Part shown: one piece after another, positions 1 through 8,300 of the stretch
How the letters are laid out: the number at the start of each line of letters is the position of its first letter
Position numbering within the stretch: the first letter of the stretch is position 1
DNA from: Nonomuraea dietziae
GTDB lineage: Bacteria; Actinomycetota; Actinomycetes; Streptosporangiales; Streptosporangiaceae
DNA: 64,000 nucleotides
Reading direction: 5' to 3'
Assembly: GCF_014195505.1 (NCBI RefSeq)
Contig: NZ_JACIBV010000001.1
Span: 1,054,001-1,118,000 of the forward strand
Notes under the pieces: model-generated
Database searches by the model: none
What the model was told of the DNA's origin: nothing
What the model saw: the letters and a program-made list of their open reading frames with translations, nothing else
Position numbers and translations under genes: made by a program

Positions 1-1
1 C

Positions 2-451
2 ACGGCGCTCGGCGTCGCCCGCCGCGTGCGCGACGTGTGCATGGAGTACGGCGCGACCAAGACGGTGAAGGGCGCCCCGCTGACCGGCAACGCGGTGTTC
101 GCCGGCCGGCTCGGCCAGTTCGAGATGGAGATCGAGGTCATGGCCAACCAGTGCACGGCCGCGGCGCGCGCCTACGACGCGATCGCCGCCCGGCCGGACG
201 CGGGCGAGGAGTTCCTGCGCGTGGGGACGCTGAAGCAGGCGCTGACGGCCAAGATGTTCTGCGGCCAGACGGGGTGGCGCATCGCCTCGGCGGCCTCGGA
301 GATGTTCGGCGGGCTCGGCTACACGCACGAGTCCGTCATCGGCAAGCTGCTGCGCGACATGCGCTACGTCTCGATCGTCGAGGGCGGTGACGACGTGCTG
401 CGCGAGCTGGTGTTCAGCCGGTACGTGGTGCCGGTGTCGAAGCGGTCGTGA
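2..451 (+). CDS. Acyl-CoA dehydrogenase, C-terminal part (cut by left edge)
   Basis: The gene enters from the left and only about 149 C-terminal residues are visible, open from base 2 to a TGA at 449-451. The sequence matches the C-terminal helical domain of FAD-dependent acyl-CoA dehydrogenases: a stretch around [10 protein letters not shown] is the usual substrate/FAD contact loop, and VEGGDD near the end sits where family members carry the YEGT-type segment with the catalytic Glu. The substrate is unknown. It is the only plus-strand gene in the first 39 kb and converges on the phosphopantetheinyl transferase, overlapping its 3' end by 38 bp. It may be the end of another operon and need not belong to the PKS pathway. 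Confidence 0.85.
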   Translation, partial: TALGVARRVRDVCMEYGATKTVKGAPLTGNAVFAGRLGQFEMEIEVMANQCTAAARAYDAIAARPDAGEEFLRVGTLKQALTAKMFCGQTGWRIASAASEMFGGLGYTHESVIGKLLRDMRYVSIVEGGDDVLRELVFSRYVVPVSKRS

Positions 452-1163
452 CCAGGGCGGTCATGACCAGGGCAGTCGTGACCAGGGCGGCGGCGTAGCC
501 GGGCGCGACGTCCAGCCAGCGGACGCGGCACTCGGGGAAGCGCGCGGAGCGCGACAGCACGGTGGCGTGCGTCGCGCTCCCTTCGCGTACGAGGACGTCA
601 CTCATCCCGGCCAGGCCCACGCCTGACGCCTTGACGTAGGCCTCCTTGGCGGTCCAGAGCCGGAAGAACCCCTCCGGTCCCGTGGCCCGCAGCCGGGCGA
701 CCTCCTCGGGCTGGTAGAAGCGCCGGGCCAGCGCCAGGTGGTCGAAGCGGGCGCGGACCTGCTCGACGTCCACCCCCACGCGGGCGCCCGGCGGCGCGGT
801 CGCCACCAGGGCCCACGCACCGGAGTGCGACAGGTTGAAATCGGGCACCGGCCGCCGGCCCAGGGGCAGCAGGCACGGACGGCCTGAGCCGTCGCGGCCG
901 AAGCCGAGCCGGTCCGCGGGCACGCCGCACAGCCCGCCGAGCACCGTGCGCAGGGCGGCGTGCGCCACCACGTAGCGGCGCCGTTCGACCGGGTCGGCGA
1001 AGGCCAGCGCCCGCTCGCGCTCGGCGCAGGACAGCAGGCGCCACCCGCGGCGGGCGCCCGCCCTGTCCAGGTCCACCCGCCACACCCGCACACCCGCGGC
1101 GTCCGCCGGATCCGGCCGGACGCGTGAGACCCGCGACGCGAAGAGCGCCCGCCGGTGCCTCAC
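414..1163 (-). CDS. Sfp-type 4'-phosphopantetheinyl transferase
   Basis: This enzyme would transfer 4'-phosphopantetheine from CoA to the conserved Ser of carrier domains, activating the PKS and NRPS proteins. The Sfp signatures are present: GVDVEQ with the metal-binding Asp, and [12 protein letters not shown] with the catalytic Glu/Lys. I chose the GTG at 1163 because it forms a GTGA overlap with the thioesterase stop; a GTG two codons upstream (1169) is also possible. Length is about 249 aa, normal for the family. It is last in the minus-strand PKS operon, which fits a dedicated activator. The C-terminal tail is low-complexity, encoded by the 15-bp repeats at 448-492. Confidence 0.9.
   Translation of the reverse strand: MRHRRALFASRVSRVRPDPADAAGVRVWRVDLDRAGARRGWRLLSCAERERALAFADPVERRRYVVAHAALRTVLGGLCGVPADRLGFGRDGSGRPCLLPLGRRPVPDFNLSHSGAWALVATAPPGARVGVDVEQVRARFDHLALARRFYQPEEVARLRATGPEGFFRLWTAKEAYVKASGVGLAGMSDVLVREGSATHATVLSRSARFPECRVRWLDVAPGYAAALVTTALVMTALVTTASTPAPRTG
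448..492. repeat. Three tandem 15-bp repeats at a convergent gene end
   Basis: Three consecutive 15-bp units (448-462, 463-477, 478-492) differ at only a few positions around the core GACCAGGGC. They span the stop codon of the acyl-CoA dehydrogenase gene and encode a repetitive Thr/Ala/Val tail near the C-terminus of the phosphopantetheinyl transferase on the other strand. The array looks like slippage-generated extension of a coding end. Confidence 0.75.
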
Positions 1164-1954
1164 ACCCACGGGAGCAGCGCCTGGGCGAGCAGCCGCTGGG
1201 TGCGCGCCGCCTGCTCGAACACCGCGAAGTGCCCGCCGTCGAACGGGTGCAGCGCGAAGGGTGCCGTGGTCTGGTCACGCCAGCGGGCCACCTTCGCGGG
1301 CGCGACGCGCGGGTCCGAGGCGCTCGGGAGCGCGGAGATCGGCACGTCGAGCGGCGGCTCCTCCCGGTAGAGGTAGGTCTCCTTGACGGTGAAGTCGGCC
1401 TGCACGGCGGGCAGGATCATCTCCAGCGCGTCCGGATCGGCCAGCAGCCACTCGGGGGTGCCGCCGAGCCGCCGCAGCAGGGCGACCACCTCCGCCCTGG
1501 TCATACCCGACACCGGCGGTCCAGGCTCGTAGGTGACGTGCGGGGCGTCGGCTCCCGAGACGAACAGGTGCACAGGCTCGGGCCCGCCCCGCCGCCGGAC
1601 CTCCCGGACCAGCTCGAAGGCCACCAGCGCGCCCAGGCTGTGCCCGTACAGGGCGTAGCGGCGGCCGGCCGACGACAGCTCCACGTCGGCGAGCACCACG
1701 TCGGCCAGGTCCGAGGCCAGCTCGGACATGTGCAGGTAGGGCGGTTCCTTGTGCCGGCCCTCCCTGCCGGGCGGCTGCACGGGCTGGACGGCGACGCCCG
1801 GTAGCTTGCGCTGCCACATGCGGAACGCGGAGGCGGCGCCGCCGGCGTGCGGCAGGCAGTAGAGCGGCAGCGCCCCCGGCTCGGCGCCGGTCAGGGTCCT
1901 GAACGGCAGCCACCGGACGAGGACGTCGTCGTCGGTCAGGTCATGGACGGTCAT
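1160..1954 (-). CDS. Type II (editing) thioesterase
   Basis: A 264-aa alpha/beta hydrolase of the external thioesterase family that removes stalled or wrong acyl groups from PKS/NRPS carrier domains. The N-terminal LPHAGG is the usual TEII oxyanion region, GHSLGA carries the nucleophilic Ser, and a GGHFAVFE segment near the C-terminus carries the catalytic His. ATG start at 1954. It lies 10 bp after the FkbH homologue and overlaps the phosphopantetheinyl transferase by 4 bp. Because the modular PKS has no integrated thioesterase, it could in principle also assist release, but the family role is editing. Confidence 0.9.
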   Translation of the reverse strand: MTVHDLTDDDVLVRWLPFRTLTGAEPGALPLYCLPHAGGAASAFRMWQRKLPGVAVQPVQPPGREGRHKEPPYLHMSELASDLADVVLADVELSSAGRRYALYGHSLGALVAFELVREVRRRGGPEPVHLFVSGADAPHVTYEPGPPVSGMTRAEVVALLRRLGGTPEWLLADPDALEMILPAVQADFTVKETYLYREEPPLDVPISALPSASDPRVAPAKVARWRDQTTAPFALHPFDGGHFAVFEQAARTQRLLAQALLPWV

Positions 1955-1964
1955 GGTCGGTCCC

Positions 1965-3038
1965 TCATTCGGCGATGTCGAGCTTCACGTAGGAGGGCGG
2001 CGGCTGGACGGCGCTCAGGTCGGCCTCCAGCACCACGTGGGCGCCGTCCCTGCTCACCTCCCTGAACCCGGCGAAGGCGTAGGTGATCTGCATCATGCGG
2101 TTGCGGCCCGTCTCCACGAAGTCGGCCCGCACGGCGACGCCCGCCTCGGCGGCCAGCCGCATGATGTGGTTGAGCAGCACCATCCCCACGCCGCGCGACA
2201 TCACCCTGCACGACATCAGCATCATGCACAGCCGCCAGGCGTCCTCGCCCTTCTCCACCAGCGCCAGCCCGATCTTGCCGTAGCTGCCGAACATGTCGGT
2301 GAGGGAGGCGACGAGAAGCAGGTGATCGGGCGACTCGCGCAGCGCGTCGAGCTCGTCGTAGGAGTAGGTGCGGCCGGTGGAGTTGAGCTGGTTGGTGCGG
2401 ACCGTGAGCTCCTCGGCCCGCTGCAGGTCCTCCCTGCGGGCGGGCGCGATGGTGAAGGTCATGCCGAGGCCGGCCAGGAACTCCTCGTTGGTGCCGACGA
2501 ACTCCTGCTCCAGCTCCTCCCTGGCGATCTGGCCGCGGTACATGGCGCGCCGCTGCGCCGACTCGTCGGTGACGAACCTGGGCCGGAACTCGGGCCTGGT
2601 CAGCGCCTCCTCCAGCTCCAGGATGTCGACGCAGGTCACCTCCGGAGCCTGGTGGGCCACCTCGGCCCGCTCGAACTCCTGGTCGTCGACGAAGGCTAAG
2701 GCGTCCAGGCCGAGGTTGAGCGCCTTGGCGATGGTCCTGATCGAGTCGGACTTGGCGTTCCAGTTGATCTGCGGGTGCAGGAACATCTCCTCCAGCCCGA
2801 GCTCGCGCAGCTTCTCCATGGCCGCGTCGCGATCGTTCTTGCTGGCGATGGAGTGGAGCACGCCCTTGCGGTCCAGCTCGTGGATGCGCTCCACGACGTC
2901 GGGCCGCACGCTGACCTCGCCGTCCTCCAGCAGCACCCCGTTCCACAGCGTGTTGTCGAGGTCCCACACGATGCACTTGATGCGGCCGCGCGCGGGCTTG
3001 GCGGGAAGCGCGTCGGGCCGCTCGGTGGTCACGGTCAT
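1965..3038 (-). CDS. fkbH: FkbH-like glyceryl-ACP loading enzyme (HAD superfamily)
   Basis: FkbH proteins take 1,3-bisphosphoglycerate, dephosphorylate it and load the glyceryl group onto a dedicated ACP, the first step to hydroxymalonyl- or methoxymalonyl-ACP. The 357-aa protein has the HAD motif VWDLDNTLWNG near residue 26 and the SKNDRD segment, followed by the C-terminal GNAT-like half ending in the typical ETGRNRMM...F region. Start ATG at 3038 overlaps the acyl-CoA dehydrogenase stop as ATGA; the open frame continues upstream to 4025, but that part is a shadow of the dehydrogenase gene. It is the last of a K-J-I-H gene order as in the FK520 cluster. Confidence 0.95.
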   Translation of the reverse strand: MTVTTERPDALPAKPARGRIKCIVWDLDNTLWNGVLLEDGEVSVRPDVVERIHELDRKGVLHSIASKNDRDAAMEKLRELGLEEMFLHPQINWNAKSDSIRTIAKALNLGLDALAFVDDQEFERAEVAHQAPEVTCVDILELEEALTRPEFRPRFVTDESAQRRAMYRGQIAREELEQEFVGTNEEFLAGLGMTFTIAPARREDLQRAEELTVRTNQLNSTGRTYSYDELDALRESPDHLLLVASLTDMFGSYGKIGLALVEKGEDAWRLCMMLMSCRVMSRGVGMVLLNHIMRLAAEAGVAVRADFVETGRNRMMQITYAFAGFREVSRDGAHVVLEADLSAVQPPPSYVKLDIAE

Positions 3039-4195
3039 CTGGTCGTCTCCCGTTCTGCCTGGCCCGCGATGGTGATCCGCTGGACCTCGTTGCTGCCTTC
3101 GATGATCTCCATCACCTTGGCGTCGCGGTAGAAGCGCGCCACCGGGGAGCCCGGCGCGCAGCCGTTCGCGCCGTGGATCTGAACAGCCTCGGAGGCGTGC
3201 CTGGCCGCCGCGGTGGAGGCGAAGTACTTCGCCACCCAGGTCGCCATGATCGTGGCGGACTCCCCTGCGTCCTTGAGCCGGCCCGCCTGCGCGACCAGCA
3301 GCCGGGCCGCGCGCGCGTCGGTCACCATGTCGGAGAGCTTGGCCTGGATCAGCGGCAGCTCCGCCAGCGGGCGGCCGCCCACCTCCCGGCGAGCGGCGTA
3401 GCTCGCGGACGCCTCCAGGCACGCCTGGAGGATGCCGAGGGAGCCGGCCGCCACGCTGTAGCGGCCGAGGTCGAGGGTGCCGGTCAGGACCATGCCGGCG
3501 GTGAAGCCGCTCGGTCCGAGCAGCGCGTCGGGGCCGAGGGCCACGTCCGTGAAGGAGATCTCCGCCAGCATGGAGGCGCGGGTGCCGAGCATGTCGTCGA
3601 TCGGCAGGACCTCCACCCCGGGAGTGTCCTTCGGCACGAGGAACGCGCCGATGCTGGTGGGGGTACGGGCGAAGACGAGGAACACGTCGGCCCGCTGGCC
3701 GCCGGTCGTCCACTTCTTCACGCCGTTGATCACCCAGCCGGCGCCCGTCGGGGTGGCGGTGGTGGTGATGCCTGCGGCGTCGCTGCCGGCGCCGGGCTCC
3801 GACAGGCAGAACGCGCCGAGCGTGTCTCCTCGCCCGAGCGCCGCCGTCCATCGCTCGCGCTGCTCGGGGGTGCCCCAGCGCTGCACGGTCCACGAGACCA
3901 TGGTGTGCACGGTGAGCAGGCTGCGCAGCGACGAGCAGCCGCGGCCCACCTCCTCGTGGATCTCGCCGAGGGTGACCATGTCCATCCCCGCGCCGCCCGA
4001 GTCCGGCGGCAGGAACGGCGCCCACAGCCCGGCCTCGGCGACCCGCCGCAGCAGTTCCTCGGGAACGCGGCCGCTCCTGTCGTAGGCGTCGGCGTACGGC
4101 ACGACGTGGGTGTCGACGAAGGCGCGGGCCGAGCGCCGGTCGGTGACGGGTCCGGTGCCCGCCGCGGTGGCGGGCACCGTGCCGGTGAGGGTCAC
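3035..4195 (-). CDS. fkbI: FkbI-like acyl-CoA dehydrogenase (hydroxymalonyl-ACP pathway)
   Basis: A 386-aa acyl-CoA dehydrogenase-family flavoprotein, expected to oxidise the ACP-bound glyceryl-derived intermediate towards hydroxymalonyl-ACP together with the FkbK homologue. Family motifs are clear: LSEPGAGSDAAG for FAD/substrate binding, VKKWTTGG, and the C-terminal EGSNEVQR segment with the catalytic Glu. The GTG start at 4195 overlaps the ACP stop as GTGA, and its own stop overlaps the FkbH start by 4 bp, so translation is probably coupled. Its assignment to extender-unit synthesis rather than fatty-acid oxidation rests on this gene context. Confidence 0.92.
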   Translation of the reverse strand: MTLTGTVPATAAGTGPVTDRRSARAFVDTHVVPYADAYDRSGRVPEELLRRVAEAGLWAPFLPPDSGGAGMDMVTLGEIHEEVGRGCSSLRSLLTVHTMVSWTVQRWGTPEQRERWTAALGRGDTLGAFCLSEPGAGSDAAGITTTATPTGAGWVINGVKKWTTGGQRADVFLVFARTPTSIGAFLVPKDTPGVEVLPIDDMLGTRASMLAEISFTDVALGPDALLGPSGFTAGMVLTGTLDLGRYSVAAGSLGILQACLEASASYAARREVGGRPLAELPLIQAKLSDMVTDARAARLLVAQAGRLKDAGESATIMATWVAKYFASTAAARHASEAVQIHGANGCAPGSPVARFYRDAKVMEIIEGSNEVQRITIAGQAERETTR

Positions 4196-4446
4196 GCGAC
4201 GGCCAGGTCGGGCGCGAGCCTGGACACCAGCCCGGACATGGCGTCGGCGGTGCGGAAGTTGTCGATGCGCAGCTCCTCGTTGGGGATGGTGACCTCGAAC
4301 GTCTTCTCGACGAACATCACCAGCTCCATGGCGAACAGCGAGTTGACGAAGCCGAGCGCGAAGATGTCCTGCGACTCGTCGATCTCAGCCTGCGGGTACC
4401 TGCCGCGGATGAAGTCGAGGATCTGGCCCTTGGCGGTGGTGGACAT
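4192..4446 (-). CDS. fkbJ: FkbJ-like acyl carrier protein for hydroxymalonyl unit
   Basis: An 84-aa stand-alone carrier protein. The phosphopantetheine Ser lies in GFVNSLFAMELV, where the usual Asp before Ser is Asn; FkbJ-type ACPs carry this NS pattern. It would hold the glyceryl, then hydroxymalonyl group and present it to a PKS AT domain. ATG start at 4446 lies 11 bp after the FkbK homologue's stop. Its stop overlaps the acyl-CoA dehydrogenase start. Confidence 0.92.
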   Translation of the reverse strand: MSTTAKGQILDFIRGRYPQAEIDESQDIFALGFVNSLFAMELVMFVEKTFEVTIPNEELRIDNFRTADAMSGLVSRLAPDLAVA

Positions 4447-4457
4447 GCGTGACTCCT

Positions 4458-5309
4458 TCAGTTCTGCGTGTCGTAGGTGTAGAAGCCGCGCCCGGACTTG
4501 CGTCCGTGCAGCCCTGCGTCGGTCATCTGCTTCAGCAGCGGGCAGGGGCGGTACTTGCTGTCGGCGTAGTGCTCGTAGAGCACCTCGACGCTGTAGAGGA
4601 TGGTGTCGACACCGATCAGGTCGGCGGTCTCCAGCGGGCCCATCGGATGGCCGAAGCAGCTGCGGAAGACCTCGTCCACCGACTCGGCGTCGGCCACGCC
4701 CTCGTGCACCAGGTAGGCGGCCTCGTTGACGGTCAGCATCAGCACCCGGTTGGAGACGAAGCCGCACGAGTCCTTGACGTCGATGGCCTTCTTGCCCATG
4801 GCGGCCAGCAGGTCCCTGGTGCGCTGGACGGTGTCCTGTGAGGTGTGGAAGCCGGGGATCAGCTCCACGGCGGGCTTGGCGGGGACGGGGTTCATGAAGT
4901 GCACGCCGATCACCTTGTCGGGCCGCCGGGTGACGGCCGCGACCTTGGTGATGGGGATGGCGGAGGTGTTGACGACGAAGACGGTGCCGGGGCCGCACTC
5001 GGCGTCGAGCGTCTCGTACACCTCCCGCTTGACGTCCCAGTTCTCCGTCACGTTCTCGATGACGAGGTCGGCCTTGGCCGCGCCGGCGGCGCCGACCGCG
5101 GTGGTGATCCTGGACAGCACCTCGTCGGGGTCCAGGGCCGGGCCGCCCATGAGGCGGCTCATCCTGGCGTTGCGGCCGATCGTGGCCAGCGCCTCCCGCA
5201 GGACACGCTCGTCCTTGTCGACCAGGACCACGTCGTGGCCGGTCTGGGCGAGGTTCTGGGCAACGCCGACGCCCATCACGCCGGCGCCGATTACGCCGAT
5301 CACGGTCAT
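4458..5309 (-). CDS. fkbK: FkbK-like 3-hydroxyacyl-CoA dehydrogenase family protein
   Basis: A 283-aa NAD(P)-dependent dehydrogenase with the N-terminal Rossmann motif GVIGAGVMGVG and the family segment HFMNPVPAKP around residues 140-150. In methoxymalonyl and hydroxymalonyl pathways the FkbK homologue oxidises the primary alcohol of glyceryl-ACP. The C-terminal helical domain (GLHGRKSGRGFYTY) is intact. ATG at 5309. It is the first of the four extender-unit genes and follows PKS-E by 45 bp, so the set is probably co-transcribed with the PKS genes. Confidence 0.92.
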   Translation of the reverse strand: MTVIGVIGAGVMGVGVAQNLAQTGHDVVLVDKDERVLREALATIGRNARMSRLMGGPALDPDEVLSRITTAVGAAGAAKADLVIENVTENWDVKREVYETLDAECGPGTVFVVNTSAIPITKVAAVTRRPDKVIGVHFMNPVPAKPAVELIPGFHTSQDTVQRTRDLLAAMGKKAIDVKDSCGFVSNRVLMLTVNEAAYLVHEGVADAESVDEVFRSCFGHPMGPLETADLIGVDTILYSVEVLYEHYADSKYRPCPLLKQMTDAGLHGRKSGRGFYTYDTQN

Positions 5310-5354
5310 GTGCGCTCCGTTCCGCTCATCGTGGTTCCTTCTGTGGATGTGGTG

Positions 5355-8300
5355 TCACCGGCCGCGTCTGCGGGCGGCGGAGGCTTCGAGCCCGGATCTG
5401 CGCAGCTGGGCGCGTACCTGGCTGCCGCCTGGGTCGGCGGCCGCGGGCGTCGCGCCGGAGGCGAGCGCCTCGGCGGTGCGGGCGAGCGCGGCCACGGTCG
5501 GGGCCTCGTAGAGGATGTGCGGCGGCAGCTCGTCCAGCTCGAACGCGCGGCGCACCGCGGCCACGATCGTGACGCCGAGCAGGGAGTTGCCGCCGAGTTC
5601 GAAGAAGTTGTCGAGCACGCCGACGCGCTCAAGGCGCAGCGACTCCCCCCAGATCGCGGCGATGGCCTCCTCGGTGGGGCCGGCCGGTTCCTGGTAGGGG
5701 GTGAGCAGTTCGGGACGGGGGTGCCGCTCGCCGCCGCCGCCTCCCAGCCCCGGCGAGGTCACCGCCTCCAGCGTGAACCGGGCGCTGCCGGCCACCAGGG
5801 TGGGGAAGTCCTGGGTGGAGACGACGACGCGCGGCTCTCCGGTGGCCAGGGCGCGCAGCAGAGAGCGCCAGCCGTCGTCGAACCCGATGCCGATGCGAGC
5901 CCGGTTGTCGCGGAAGAAGTCGCGCAGCGCCTCCTCGTACCCCTCGAGCCCGGCCTCCCAGGCGTTCCAGGTCCACTCGCCCCAGCCGACGGCGACCACG
6001 CGGCGGCCGGTGGCCGCGAGCCGGCAGGCGTAGGCGTCGAGGTAGGCGTTGGCGGCGCAGTAGTCGACCTGGCCTGGGCCGCCGCCGGTGGCGGAGGTGA
6101 TCGAGGAGAACAGGGCGAGGAAGTCGAGCTCGATCTCGTCGGGGCGGCCGAGGCGCAGCGCCTCGGCGATCGCGAGCGTGCCGCCGACCTTGGGGGCGAG
6201 CACCTCGTCGAGCTCCTCGGCACGCTTGAACTGCATGAGCCCCATGGCGGGCACCCCGGCGGCGTGCAGGACGCCGTGCAGCGCGCCGAAGCGGTCCAGG
6301 GCCGCCTCCACGGCGCGGCGCACGTCCGCGGCCCGTGCCGTGTCGCCGGTGACGATCTCGACCTCGGCGCCCAGCTCGATCAGTCCTGCGACCTGGGCCA
6401 CGCGCCGCCTGGTCGTCTCCGTGGCCGCCTGCCGGCCGTCCAGGATGGCGGCCCACTCCGCGCGGGGCGGCAGGCCGTTCCTGGCCAGCAGCACGAGCCG
6501 GGCACGGCGCTCGCGCGCCAGATGCTCGGCCAGGCCGAGGGCGATGCCGCCGAGCCCGCCGGTGATCAGATACACGCCGCCGTCCCGCAGCGGCTCCGGG
6601 GTGGCGGGGACGGGCATCGGGTCGTAGCCGGGCAGCCAGCGCCGGCCGCGGCGCAGCGCCACCGTGCGGTCGCCATGCGGACGGGCCAGCTCGGCGGCCA
6701 GCGCGTCCAGGTCCGCGGCGGCCGGCTCGCCCGGCAGGTCGATGAGGCGGGTGGTCACACCCGGGTACTCCAGCGGGATCACCAGGCAGGGGCCGGTCAG
6801 TGTGGCACCGGAGGGGTCGGTCACCTCCTCGCCCAGCACCTGCTGGGTGCCGGAGACGGCCACGTCGAGCGACCAGCCGCCGATGCCCGACTCGCCGGCG
6901 GCGCGGGCGAGCGCGACGAGCGTGTGCAGGCCGCGGGCGACGGTGAGGTCGTGCGGCCCAGGCTCCAGCGTCCACAGGTGGACGACCCGCTCCAGGGGGC
7001 GGCCGGCGGCGCGCAGGTCGCGCAGCAGGGCGAGCGCGTCGGCGACGCTGCCCGGCCTGATGGTGTGGCCGTGGGGGGTGACGGTGTAGGCGTCGCCCGG
7101 CCGTACCAGGGTGACGGCGGCACCGGTGGCGCTCAGCCGCCGCGCGGCCTCGTCGGCGAGGCCGTCGCGGGTGAGGACCAGCCAGGAGCCGGGCTGCCCC
7201 GCGGCGGGCGCGGGGGCCGCGGTCTGCCGCCACACGGGCAGGTAGAGCCACTCGTCCTCGGGCAGCTTGGGCAGGCCGGCGACGGCCTCGAACAGGTCCT
7301 CGGGCTCGGCTGCGGCCTGCGCGCGGCGGGCGGGCGGGTCGATCCAGTGGCGCTGTCGCTGGAAGGGGTAGGTGGGCAGCGGGATGCGGCCGGGCAGCCC
7401 GCCGGCGGCGGCGTCCGGGGCCCTGCCGTGGTAGGCGTCCCAGTCGAGGGTGACGCCGGACAGCCAGAGCCGCGCCAGGCAGCCGGCCAGCGCCTCGTCC
7501 CCGGGGGTGGCGTCGCTCGCGGCGGGCATCGTGTGCGTGATCAGCGGCCACCGCTCCGGCGGGCAGCCGGCGCCGCGCACCAGCGCGCCGAGCGACTGGC
7601 CCGGCCCGATCTCCACGACGGCCAGCTCGGGGTCGGTCAGCAGCCGGTCGGCGCCGTCGGCGAACCGCACGGTCGCGCACATGTGCCGGGCCCAGTAGCC
7701 GGGGTCGCACACCAGCTCGGCGTCCGCGACGCCGCCGGTGACGTTGGAGATGTACGGCATGGCGGGCGGGTTGAGCGTGACGTTGGCCTTGATCCACTGG
7801 GTGAGGTCGTGGGCCGCGGGCTCCAGCATGCGGGAGTGGAAGGCGTGGGTGGTCTCCAGGGGCCGGCAGGGGATCTCGGCGGCGCGCAGCTCGGCGGCCA
7901 GGGCGGCGACGGGCTCGGCGGGACCGGCGACGACGGTGATCTGGGGGCCGTTGACCGCGGCGACGTCGAGGCCGCGCTCCTCCAGCCGGAAGCGGCGGCT
8001 CAGCGCGGCGGCGGGCATCGAGACGGCGAGCATCGACCCTGCGGGCAGGCCCGCGATGAGCCGCGCCCGGTAGGCGACCAGGGCGACGGCGTCCTCGAGG
8101 GAGAGCACGCCCGCCAGGCAGGCCGCGACGTACTCGCCGAGGCTGTACCCGAGCATGATCTCCGGCCGCGCGCCCCACGCCATGAGGGTGCGTGCCAGCG
8201 CGTACTCCACGGCGAACATCGCGGGCTGCGCGACCTCGGTCCGCGCCAGGGCCGCGGCCCGCTCGTCGCGGGTGCCGTCGCGGCCCAGCAGGGCGGCCAG

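Noticed and set aside
3039-4025. N-terminal extension of the FkbH frame
   Set aside because: It reads through the acyl-CoA dehydrogenase gene in a wrong frame; FkbH proteins start shortly before the HAD motif, as does the ATG at 3038.
5355-5700. Thioesterase or reductase domain at the end of PKS-E
   Set aside because: Only about 40 residues follow the last ACP, with no GxSxG or Rossmann motif.
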